Positions 1-6,580 of a stretch of 15,517 nucleotides of DNA are shown here, piece after piece; within the stretch, counting starts at the first letter, position 1; the number at the start of each line of letters is the position of its first letter. The DNA is from JANXLS01 sp038227045. Lineage in GTDB: Bacteria > Planctomycetota > SZUA-567 > H5-PLA8. The notes under the pieces were generated by a model, which did no database searches, was not told the origin of the DNA, and worked only from the letters and a program-made list of their open reading frames with translations. The translations under genes and the position numbers were made by a program. The stretch lies in contig JBBRQD010000124.1 of NCBI GenBank assembly GCA_038227045.1, positions 1-15,517 of the forward strand, in the 5' to 3' direction.

Positions 1-836
1 GTAAAACGGCGCTTTTTGTCCGGCTCTTCGTTGCGAACTTCAAGCGTTATCTCCTCTGGATAGCGCATGAAGTTCGCGCCTCGATCCGAACAAAAATCGC
101 TCGTTTTCCGCTCGCGCCCGGTTTTGAAACACTCTCTAAGATTCACTGCCGCGAAGTCGGCGATGAGACGCCGGTATAGGGGAGCGGCGAAATTGTACGT
201 GCTGCCTATCGCCGCGCTCGCGCCCGTCGCCAGTCCGGCCAGCAGTATTTCGTCGCGGCCAAAAACGATGTCGAAGCGTCCATCCTGCAGGCGCAAGCAC
301 TGTCCAAAGTCCATCAGATTTTCATAGGTGAATTTCACGCCCTGCAAATTGGGAATACGCGGGGAGGATAATTTTAGAAAATCAAGCATGGCCATGTTCA
401 CGCCGGTCATCGACGGGATGTGATAGTAGTAAAATGGCAGCGCCGGTGCGGCGCCAGCGACTTCCGCGCAGAATTGCACGAGTTCCTCGACGAGCGGTTT
501 GAAAAAGTATGGCGCGAGGCACGCAAATCCATCCGCTTTGATGGACTGCGCATGCGCCGCCAACGTCTGGCATTCAAGGAGGCTTGCGTGTCCGACGTGA
601 ACGATGACCCGCAATTTGGAATTGGCCACGGCCATCCAGCGTTCCGCGACGCACATGCGTTCCGCGGTCGTCAGGGAGGCACCTTCGCCGGTTGTGCCAC
701 AGACGAATACGCCGGAAACACCATTGGCGCAAAGCATCGCCGCGTAGCGTTCTATCGGTTCCAAATTGACGCTGCCGTCGGCGTGAAAAGTCGTGAACGG
801 CGCCGCGATGAGACCTTCGAGCCTTGAATACGCCAT
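1..836 (-). CDS. nanA: N-acetylneuraminate lyase (DapA/NanA family), partial, with an atypical C-terminal tail
   Basis: Cytoplasmic class I aldolase predicted to split N-acetylneuraminate into pyruvate and N-acetylmannosamine. The frame is open from the ATG at 836-834 to the window edge, giving 278 visible residues. Seen: GTTGE at about 48-51 (carboxylate-binding loop), YHIPSMTGV at 138-146 with the catalytic Tyr138, GVKFT at 166-170 with the Schiff-base Lys168, and GRDE then GSTYNF near 193-216. YHIP and GSTYN fit the sialic acid lyase branch better than dihydrodipicolinate synthase. The start is supported by GGAGG about 8 bases upstream. It is divergent from the sialidase operon and shares its AT-rich promoter region. 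Odd point: from about residue 231 the sequence no longer resembles the family's last helices and becomes charged (EEITLEVRNEEPDKKRRF), so the gene may be fused, rearranged or broken here. The family is usually about 300 residues long. Confidence 0.85.
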   Translation of the reverse strand, partial: MAYSRLEGLIAAPFTTFHADGSVNLEPIERYAAMLCANGVSGVFVCGTTGEGASLTTAERMCVAERWMAVANSKLRVIVHVGHASLLECQTLAAHAQSIKADGFACLAPYFFKPLVEELVQFCAEVAGAAPALPFYYYHIPSMTGVNMAMLDFLKLSSPRIPNLQGVKFTYENLMDFGQCLRLQDGRFDIVFGRDEILLAGLATGASAAIGSTYNFAAPLYRRLIADFAAVNLRECFKTGRERKTSDFCSDRGANFMRYPEEITLEVRNEEPDKKRRF

Positions 837-876
837 GTTTGCGTCCTCCATTGTGTTTCAACGCATACACCAATAT

Positions 877-900
877 ATTATTATTTATTTTGATAATAAT
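877..900. promoter_or_regulatory. Inverted repeat, possible second operator
   Basis: Arms ATTATTAT (877-884) and ATAATAAT (893-900) are perfect reverse complements with an 8-base spacer. The half-site TATTATTT also occurs in the palindrome at 965-991, so this may be a second, nanA-proximal copy of the same site. AT-rich DNA forms such repeats easily, so support is weaker than for the other copy. Confidence 0.4.
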
Positions 901-964
901 TAAGAGAGCATTATTTATATAATGAAAACGCCCTGTGTCGCACCAATTATTCAAGATTATTTTA

Positions 965-991
965 AATATTATTTTTACTAAAAATAATATT
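965..991. promoter_or_regulatory. Perfect 13-1-13 palindrome, probable operator
   Basis: AATATTATTTTTA, then C, then TAAAAATAATATT is an exact inverted repeat of 13-base arms around one central base. It ends 35 bases before the sialidase ATG. The position fits a repressor-binding site for the operon. The GntR-type protein encoded as the last gene of the operon is the natural candidate ligand, by inference only. Confidence 0.6.
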
Positions 992-1026
992 CAGGTGTAG
1001 TCGACATCAACACTGGAGGAGTTTCC

Positions 1027-2253
1027 ATGCGAATGTCAAATGCGGTGCGTGTCGTTCTCTCGTTCCTTATTTCTCTGGCTTTGAGTTCACAAGCGGCTGA
1101 GCCGTTCATCGACAAGGCCGACCTCTTCAAGGCCGGCGAAGGCTATAAACTCTATCATATTCCCGGCATCGTGGTCACGGCAAAAGGCACGGTGCTCGCG
1201 TGGTGTGAGGCGCGAAAGAAGGGCGGTGATTGGGATGACATCCACGTCCTGCTGCGCCGCTCAACCGACGACGGCAATACGTGGAGCGAGCCGAAGAGCA
1301 TCGCCGACGTGCCGGGGCCGAAGACGAAGAATCCGTTCTCGCTGCGCGTGGGCAACGTGGATCCGAAGGATGTGACTTACAATAACCCCGTGCTCATCAC
1401 TGACCCAAACGGCGCAGTACACATGCTCTTTTGCCTCGAATACATGCGCTGCTACTATCAGCGCAGCGATGACGACGGGGTGAGTTGGAGCGTGCCGGTG
1501 GAGATCACGAGCGCGTTCGAAGGATTTCGAGCCGCCTACGACTGGAAGGTGCTCGCGACCGGGCCGGATCACGGTATCCAGCTCAAAAACGGCCGTCTTG
1601 TCGTGCCCGTGTGGCTTTCCACCGGCACCGGCGGCAATGCGCACCGGCCCTCCGTGACTGCGACGGTTTTCAGCGATGACCAGGGCAAGACGTGGCATGC
1701 GGGCGAGGTCGCGGTGCCTTGCACAAAAGAGTGGATCAACCCAAACGAAACGGTAGCGATCGAGCTCGCTGACGGCGGCGTGATGCTGAATGTGCGCAGT
1801 GAGTCCAAGGCGAATCGCCGTCTGGTGACGATCAGCAAGGACGGCGCGACGGGCTGGAGCACGCCGAAATTCGACGATGCGCTGTCCGAACCGATCTGCA
1901 TGGGGAGTATAGTGCGCTACTCATTGGCCAAGGATGGTGGCAAGAATCGCATACTCTTTTCAAATCCCGACAATCTTACGCGCGCCGACGGCAAAGAAGA
2001 GCCGGGCAAAAATCGCGACCGCAAGAACGTCTCCGTGAAACTCAGCTACGATGAGGGGCAGACGTGGAGCGTGACGAAACCGGTGGAAACCGGCTGGAGC
2101 GCCTATAGCGATCTCGCGGTGACGAAAAGCGGAACGATTCTGTGTTTCTATGGCCGAGGAGAAAAGGGCGGCTTTGCGGGCGATCGGCTGACCGTTGCGC
2201 GTTTCAATCTCGAATGGCTTACCGACGGCAAAGATGCGGAGGCTTCGAAATGA
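1027..2253 (+). CDS. Secreted exo-alpha-sialidase (BNR/Asp-box neuraminidase family)
   Basis: Predicted exported glycosidase that removes terminal sialic acid from glycans; 408 residues. A signal peptide covers about residues 1-23 (hydrophobic VVLSFLISLALSS, likely cleavage SQA-AEP). Asp-boxes of the six-bladed propeller are seen as STDDGNTW, SDDDGVSW, FSDDQGKTW and SYDEGQTW, plus a degenerate SKDGATGW. Likely active-site elements are Asp69 in GGDWDD, Glu246 and Arg257 in the ELADG...NVRSE stretch, Arg297 in SIVRYS, and the nucleophile Tyr360 in AYSDL. The N-terminal FRIP motif reads YHIP: His44 stands where the first Arg of the substrate-binding triad is expected. A strong GGAGGAG lies 4 bases before the ATG. 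It is first in the operon, and its stop overlaps the next start by 4 bases. The family is secure; exact activity is less so because of His44. Confidence 0.85.
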   Translation: MRMSNAVRVVLSFLISLALSSQAAEPFIDKADLFKAGEGYKLYHIPGIVVTAKGTVLAWCEARKKGGDWDDIHVLLRRSTDDGNTWSEPKSIADVPGPKTKNPFSLRVGNVDPKDVTYNNPVLITDPNGAVHMLFCLEYMRCYYQRSDDDGVSWSVPVEITSAFEGFRAAYDWKVLATGPDHGIQLKNGRLVVPVWLSTGTGGNAHRPSVTATVFSDDQGKTWHAGEVAVPCTKEWINPNETVAIELADGGVMLNVRSESKANRRLVTISKDGATGWSTPKFDDALSEPICMGSIVRYSLAKDGGKNRILFSNPDNLTRADGKEEPGKNRDRKNVSVKLSYDEGQTWSVTKPVETGWSAYSDLAVTKSGTILCFYGRGEKGGFAGDRLTVARFNLEWLTDGKDAEASK

Positions 2254-3026
2254 ATCGGACCGAATCGCATTTGATCTCGCCGGGTTTGTCTCACGGCGAT
2301 CTGCTGCAACTCAAGCGCTGGAATACGCCGACGATTTACAATGGTTGGGAACAGTTCACGACGCGCGATGCCAGCCGTAACGGCTTCAACATTGAAGAGA
2401 CTCGCGACTTCATGCCACAGATGGGACCGATGGTTGGCCGCGCGGTGACGGTCGTCGTCGAACCGAGCAATGCGGCGCATCCACGGGCCAACCCGCGGGC
2501 GTGGAGCGACTACCGCGAGTTTGTGGCCAGCATGCCGGGACCGAAGATCGTGGTTGTTCAGGACCTCGACAAGCCGCGCACCGTTGGCGCGTTTTGGGGC
2601 GAGGTGAACAGCAATATTCATCGCGCGCTGGGGTGTATCGGCACGATTTGCGATGGTGGAATCCGCGATCTCGACGAAATGACAAACGCAGGCTTCAAAG
2701 CGCTCGCGCGCCGGTTGTGTGTCTGCCACGCGTTCAGTTGCCCCGTGCGCTGGAATTGCGAGGTGGAAGTGTTCGGCCGGCTTGTACAGCCGGGGCAGCT
2801 CATTCACGCGGATAAACACGGATTTCTAGCGATTCCGCCGGAAGACGAACCGCGTTTGCTGGAGGCCGCGCGGTTCATGGACGCCAACGAATGCCTGACG
2901 CTCATCCCGGCCGCGCGCGACACGGCTGGCAAATCGGCCGCTGAGATTCTGGCCGCAATCAATGTCGCCGCGCAACATTTCAGGGAACAGGCGCGCGAAA
3001 AATTCGGCCGGAAAGGCGAATGGTAA
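2250..3026 (+). CDS. RraA-family protein (HMG aldolase / oxaloacetate decarboxylase-like fold)
   Basis: 258-residue cytoplasmic protein of the RraA family. Known members are 4-hydroxy-4-methyl-2-oxoglutarate aldolases, oxaloacetate decarboxylases and the RNase E inhibitor RraA. Seen: GEVNSN at 117-122, and the diagnostic stretch DGGIRD at 135-140, in which Arg139 and Asp140 match the substrate- and metal-binding pair of the family. No signal peptide. The start at 2250 is chosen because it gives an ATGA overlap with the sialidase stop and has GGAGG just upstream; the reading frame extends further 5' but only inside the sialidase gene. Its role in a sialic acid operon is not established. One possibility is acting on the pyruvate/oxaloacetate side of the pathway; another is a modified sugar acid. 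Family call is firm, reaction unknown. Confidence 0.82.
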   Translation: MNRTESHLISPGLSHGDLLQLKRWNTPTIYNGWEQFTTRDASRNGFNIEETRDFMPQMGPMVGRAVTVVVEPSNAAHPRANPRAWSDYREFVASMPGPKIVVVQDLDKPRTVGAFWGEVNSNIHRALGCIGTICDGGIRDLDEMTNAGFKALARRLCVCHAFSCPVRWNCEVEVFGRLVQPGQLIHADKHGFLAIPPEDEPRLLEAARFMDANECLTLIPAARDTAGKSAAEILAAINVAAQHFREQAREKFGRKGEW

Positions 3027-3032
3027 TTTGGT

Positions 3033-4133
3033 ATGGCAATCACGAGCCTCACACTTGCCGCGACAGTTGCGTTGGTGGCTCTGGCTACGATTTCCGTCAG
3101 TGCGGAAGCGACACCGTCTCCGTTGCGTTGGACGCAGTTGTCGCCGATTCCCGACCGCGAAGGCTTCGCGGGGCCGTTTTCCGGCTGTGCCGGGGCCGGA
3201 GGTGTAAGCGGCGGCGCGCTCATCGTCGCCGGGGGTGCAAATATTGCGGGCGACAAGTGGGCCGAGAGTTTTCAAAAGGTCTGGTACGACTCGGTGTTTG
3301 TACTCGAGAAGCCGGACGGATTGTGGCGAACCGGTTTCAAACTGCCACGCGCTCTTGGATACGGCGTATCGATTACAGCGAACGACAGTGTCATTTGTAT
3401 CGGCGGTAGCGATGCGAATCGGCACTACGCCGAGGTGTTTCGGCTGGTTTGGAAGAATGAAGCTATTGAGATTTCAACGCTGCCGAATTTGCCCAAACCC
3501 TGCGCCAATGCCTGCGGCGCACTTATCGGCGATACAATTTATATTGCGGGCGGCATCGAATCACCGGCAGCGACCGCCGCGCTCAAGACATTCTGGAAAC
3601 TTGATCTTGCTGAAAAAAATCCTCGCTGGATTGAGTTGGAACCGTGGCCCGGACCGGGCAGGATGCTCGCGGTTGCGAGTGTTCACGGCGGATCATTTTA
3701 TCTGTTCAGCGGAGCGGCTTTGAAAGCCGGGCCAGATGGGAAGCCGGTGCGCGAGTACCTTCGCGACGCCTATATCTATTCGCCCACGGGCAAAGGCTGG
3801 GAGCGTTTGGCCGATATGCCGCGCGCGGCAGTGGCCGCTCCGTCGCCCGCACCGGTGATCGGTGACAAGGTGCTGATCTTCAGCGGCGATGATGGGACGA
3901 AAGTGGATTTTAGGCCGCTTACACAGCATCCCGGCTTTCCACGGGACGTGCTGGCCTTCGATTCAGCGAAGAACGAATGGACGATTGCCGGGACGACGCC
4001 GTTCTCCCGCGCGACTGTTCCCGTGGTTGAGTGGGGCGGTTGCATTGTGGTGCCGAATGGCGAGGCGCGTCCGCGCGAACGCACGCCGGAGGTGTGGTCG
4101 GCGGAATCGGCCGCAAGAGGCAAATTAAAATGA
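3033..4133 (+). CDS. nanM: Kelch-type N-acetylneuraminate epimerase (NanM-like), secreted or periplasmic
   Basis: 366-residue kelch beta-propeller protein. NanM interconverts the alpha and beta anomers of Neu5Ac in the periplasm, speeding use of the alpha anomer released by sialidases. Seen: signal peptide about 1-24 (hydrophobic core TLAATVALVALATI, likely cleavage after SVSA), the stretch PIPDREGFAGPFSG, GGANIAGDKW with KVWYDSVFVL, and repeated GG-type kelch turns (VAGGAN, CIGGSD, IAGGIES, FSGAAL, FSGDDG). Length agrees with NanM. It begins 6 bases after the RraA stop and overlaps the transporter start by 4 bases, so it is inside the operon. The local Shine-Dalgarno is weak, so translation may depend on coupling to the gene before. 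A general kelch-repeat galactose-oxidase-like protein is the alternative, but context favours NanM. Confidence 0.8.
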   Translation: MAITSLTLAATVALVALATISVSAEATPSPLRWTQLSPIPDREGFAGPFSGCAGAGGVSGGALIVAGGANIAGDKWAESFQKVWYDSVFVLEKPDGLWRTGFKLPRALGYGVSITANDSVICIGGSDANRHYAEVFRLVWKNEAIEISTLPNLPKPCANACGALIGDTIYIAGGIESPAATAALKTFWKLDLAEKNPRWIELEPWPGPGRMLAVASVHGGSFYLFSGAALKAGPDGKPVREYLRDAYIYSPTGKGWERLADMPRAAVAAPSPAPVIGDKVLIFSGDDGTKVDFRPLTQHPGFPRDVLAFDSAKNEWTIAGTTPFSRATVPVVEWGGCIVVPNGEARPRERTPEVWSAESAARGKLK

Positions 4134-5398
4134 TTGCCCCTCTGGCACTTCCAACGCGTGCGTGGGTTATCGTTGCTTTGTTGTGGCTGGTCGCGCTGTT
4201 GAATTACCTCGACCGGCTGATGATTACAACGATGCGCGATCCGATCAAAGATTCGATTCCGATGAGCGACGCGCAATTCGGGCTGCTGACGTCCGTGTTT
4301 CTGTGGGTCTACGGCGCGCTGAGTCCTTTCGGCGGATTTTTGGCCGATCGCTTCGGACGCACGCGTGTGATTCTCGGCAGTTTGCTCGTGTGGTCGCTGG
4401 TGACGTGGCTGACGGCGCACGCGCGCACGTTTGAACAATTGCTCTGGGCGCGTGCCGTGATGGGCATCAGCGAAGCGTGTTACATTCCGGCGGCGCTGGC
4501 GCTGATTGCCGATTACCACCGCGGCCCGACGCGCTCGCTGGCTACTGGGTTGCACATGAGCGGCGTGTATGCCGGAGCGGCGCTTGGCGGCATCGGCGGT
4601 TATGTGGCGGAGCAATACGGCTGGCGCGTCGGATTTTCGATGTTCGGCGCCTTTGGCGTGGGCTACGCGCTCGTCTTGATGTTGGGTTTGCGCGACGCGC
4701 CAATGGACTCGCGCACTCCACAGACAGAATGCAGGCTGGAAGCCTGCACCACAATTTCGGCCGATGTTGGCGACGCTCTCAATGCGTTGTTTAGTGCGCC
4801 GGGCTTTTATGTGCTGCTTGCGTTGAATGCGCTGGTCGGCGCGGCGAACTGGGGCATCAATGGCTGGCTGCCAACGTACTTGAAGGAGCATTTCAATCTG
4901 GGCCTTGGCGAGGCGGGATTGTCCGCCACGGGCTACATTCAAATGGCTTCGTTCGCGGGCGTGCTGATCGGCGGTGTTTGGGCGGACCGCTGGAGCCGCA
5001 GCAATCCGCGTGGACGCGTTTTCGTACCGGCCATCGGCTACTGTGTCGCAGGTCCGTGTCTGTTTTTGAGTGCCGCGACCGGCACGTTGCCGCTGGCTAT
5101 TGCAGGCTTGATTGTCTTTGGTCTCGGGCGCGGATTTTTCGATGCCAATCACATGCCCATTTTGCGTCAGTTGGTGGACGAACGTTACAGCGCCACTGGG
5201 TACGGTTTTTTGAATGTCGTGAGTTGCGCCGCAGGGGGCATCATGATTTATGCGGGCGGCAAGATGAAGGATGCAGCAATGGATTTGAGCCTTACGTTTC
5301 AACTCTCCGCCGCCGGGCTGCTCGTCGCAGGGATCATGCTCTTTGCTTTGAAGCTCCGGACGGCGGCAATTGCAAAAGTGGACATCGGAGCGCAGTAG
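4130..5398 (+). CDS. MFS transporter, probable sialic acid permease
   Basis: Inner-membrane symporter of the major facilitator superfamily, 422 residues. About 12 hydrophobic segments are visible. The MFS motif A is present as ADRFGRTRV after the second segment, and an early NYLDR motif resembles hexuronate and other sugar-acid transporters (anion:cation symporter-type). The start at 4130 forms an ATGA overlap with the kelch gene; upstream in-frame starts would lie within that gene. By position it probably imports Neu5Ac released by the sialidase. Odd point: the central cytoplasmic loop between the two six-helix halves contains an in-frame palindromic repeat (about 4721-4753) encoding TECRLEACTT. 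The protein remains open and otherwise normal. Substrate is inferred from context only. Confidence 0.85.
   Translation: MIAPLALPTRAWVIVALLWLVALLNYLDRLMITTMRDPIKDSIPMSDAQFGLLTSVFLWVYGALSPFGGFLADRFGRTRVILGSLLVWSLVTWLTAHARTFEQLLWARAVMGISEACYIPAALALIADYHRGPTRSLATGLHMSGVYAGAALGGIGGYVAEQYGWRVGFSMFGAFGVGYALVLMLGLRDAPMDSRTPQTECRLEACTTISADVGDALNALFSAPGFYVLLALNALVGAANWGINGWLPTYLKEHFNLGLGEAGLSATGYIQMASFAGVLIGGVWADRWSRSNPRGRVFVPAIGYCVAGPCLFLSAATGTLPLAIAGLIVFGLGRGFFDANHMPILRQLVDERYSATGYGFLNVVSCAAGGIMIYAGGKMKDAAMDLSLTFQLSAAGLLVAGIMLFALKLRTAAIAKVDIGAQ
4730..4748. repeat. Short palindromic repeat inserted in the transporter gene
   Basis: TGCAGGCT and AGCCTGCA are perfect 8-base arms around GGA, inside a longer stretch from about 4721 to 4753. 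On the opposite strand it can be read as the fragment AGFQPA, which from memory recurs in spurious small ORFs of many Verrucomicrobia and related genomes. It is probably a mobile or dispersed palindromic element that landed in frame in the loop between transmembrane halves. Confidence 0.55.
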
Positions 5399-6508
5399 AT
5401 GACAATGCAAAGCAACGGCCTGCCCCCTGTGTTGGAACTTGCCGAGAAAATAAAGCTCGATATTTCTCACCGGAAGTTGTCGCCGGGGGACGCCTATCTT
5501 AACACGCAACAGGTGGCGCGTCGCTTTCGCGTGAACGGCACGACCGCGAACCGGGCTTTGCAGGTGTTGACCCAGCGCGGCCTGTTGCTGCGCAGACAGC
5601 GCGTCGGAACCTTCATTGCCGATTCACAATCGCGCGGCGATTCAGGGTCGATACGCCGCGTGCATGTGTTCGTGCATCAACAATATTTGAAGAGCGAAGG
5701 ATTGTTGGGCGACGGGATGCTCGTTGGCTTGCAGCGCGCCTTGCCGGACGCTGAACTGGCGTTCAACTACCCTCCCCCGCTCGAAGAAGTTCCCTACGTC
5801 GAAAAGATTATTTCCGAAGTGCTGCGCAGCCGCGGGACTGCTTCTGGCTCTGGAAAAGGCACCGCCTCTGGCACCGGCACCACCGGATTTGTGTTGATTC
5901 GTTCCTCCGCGCCCGTGCAACGGATTTTCGAAAGCTGTGGAATTCCCACGGTGGTCAGTGGCACGTTGTGGCCGTCGATCCGCGGGCTGGCGAGCATCGA
6001 TCGAGACCAGCGCCAGATCGGCACGCTGCTGGCCGAACGTCTGGCCGCCGACAAATGCGCGCGCATCGCGATTTTCATGCGCGAACTGCTCTCCGCGGGC
6101 GATCACGCCATGCTGGACGGTGTCTTTGCCGAGCTTTCACGGTTGGGCATGCCCGCCGGACACATTCGTTTGCGTTGCCTGACGCACGATGCGGACGCGA
6201 TCCAAGCGGAAGTCTCCGCCATTCTGAATGAGGACAAATCCCGAGTCGGATTTTTGTGCCGCTCCAAGCCGCTTGCCCACAGCACAGGCGCGGCCTGCCA
6301 GAGGCTGAACATTTCACGATCTCGAAAGCCGTCCATTGTGGTAGCCGACTACTGGCGTCGCGATCTTGAAGAACTGCATTATCCGCATATTCAATCGACG
6401 TTGAGTTCGGAAATGTGGGGCGAGAAAATCGGGAATATGCTGTTGGAATTAACGCGCAAGGTCCGGCCCGGGCTGCTTCAGGAGACGGTTCCGGTGAAGC
6501 TCGTTTAG
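5399..6508 (+). CDS. GntR-type transcriptional regulator with a LacI-like sugar-binding domain
   Basis: 369-residue DNA-binding regulator. Residues about 10-75 form a GntR winged helix: LAEKIKLDISHRKLSPGD, then LNTQQVARRFRVNGTTANRAL, then LTQRGLLLRRQRVGTFI. The rest resembles the periplasmic-binding-protein-like effector domain of LacI/XylR-type regulators (SIDRDQRQIGTLLAERL, SAGDHAMLDGVFAELSRLGM). The ATG follows the transporter stop with no gap, so it is part of the operon. It probably controls this operon and nanA in response to sialic acid or ManNAc, acting at the palindromes upstream of the sialidase; this is inference. Odd point: residues about 145-163 are a low-complexity Gly/Ser/Thr stretch (SGSGKGTASGTGTTG) that looks like an expansion or insertion at the boundary of the effector domain. 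Confidence 0.82.
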   Translation: MTMQSNGLPPVLELAEKIKLDISHRKLSPGDAYLNTQQVARRFRVNGTTANRALQVLTQRGLLLRRQRVGTFIADSQSRGDSGSIRRVHVFVHQQYLKSEGLLGDGMLVGLQRALPDAELAFNYPPPLEEVPYVEKIISEVLRSRGTASGSGKGTASGTGTTGFVLIRSSAPVQRIFESCGIPTVVSGTLWPSIRGLASIDRDQRQIGTLLAERLAADKCARIAIFMRELLSAGDHAMLDGVFAELSRLGMPAGHIRLRCLTHDADAIQAEVSAILNEDKSRVGFLCRSKPLAHSTGAACQRLNISRSRKPSIVVADYWRRDLEELHYPHIQSTLSSEMWGEKIGNMLLELTRKVRPGLLQETVPVKLV

Positions 6509-6512
6509 GTAG

Positions 6513-6545
6513 ATTCACCACAGAGCCACAGAGAACACGGAGAGG
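6513..6545. repeat. Interspersed CACAGAG-type repeat
   Basis: Just after the regulator stop, ACCACAGAGCCACAGAGAA continues as CACGGAGAGG. This matches from memory a short repeat (CACAGAG units) found in intergenic positions of many environmental bacterial genomes. Function unknown; it marks the end of the operon rather than a gene. Confidence 0.45.
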
Positions 6546-6556
6546 AAATTAAATGG

Positions 6557-6580
6557 AAAAGGCCAACCGATTGGTTAGCC
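6557..6580 (-). terminator. Intrinsic terminator of the minus-strand response regulator, overlapping its stop codon
   Basis: Read on the minus strand, GGCTAACC, loop AATC, GGTTGGCC form an 8-base-pair stem with one G-U pair, followed at once by TTTT. The TAA stop of the receiver gene lies inside the left arm. On the plus strand the same hairpin has one mismatch and is followed, after 10 bases, by TTTATTTTTT at 6591-6600, so it may weakly serve the sialic acid operon too. Confidence 0.6.

Larger units (their letters stand above)
837..1026. promoter_or_regulatory. Divergent promoter/operator region between nanA and the sialidase operon
   Basis: This 190-base gap is strongly AT-rich, unlike the GC-rich genes on both sides, and must hold the promoters for nanA (leftward) and the sialidase operon (rightward). 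It contains two separate inverted repeats, listed on their own. Shine-Dalgarno sequences lie at both edges: GGAGG for nanA on the minus strand, and GGAGGAG at about 1016-1022 for the sialidase. Exact -35/-10 elements cannot be assigned with confidence. Confidence 0.7.

Noticed and set aside
67..954. Several plus- and minus-strand frames over the left edge (for example 420-827 and 574-954)
   Set aside because: They lie in other frames of the nanA gene, which has catalytic Tyr and Lys motifs in the correct places; none of them shows a family pattern.
3776..5509. 577-codon open frame on the minus strand, antisense to the kelch and transporter genes
   Set aside because: It has an unusual His/Arg/Gln-rich composition, no recognisable domain, and lies opposite two well-supported genes with clear motifs. 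It is a by-product of GC-rich codon usage.
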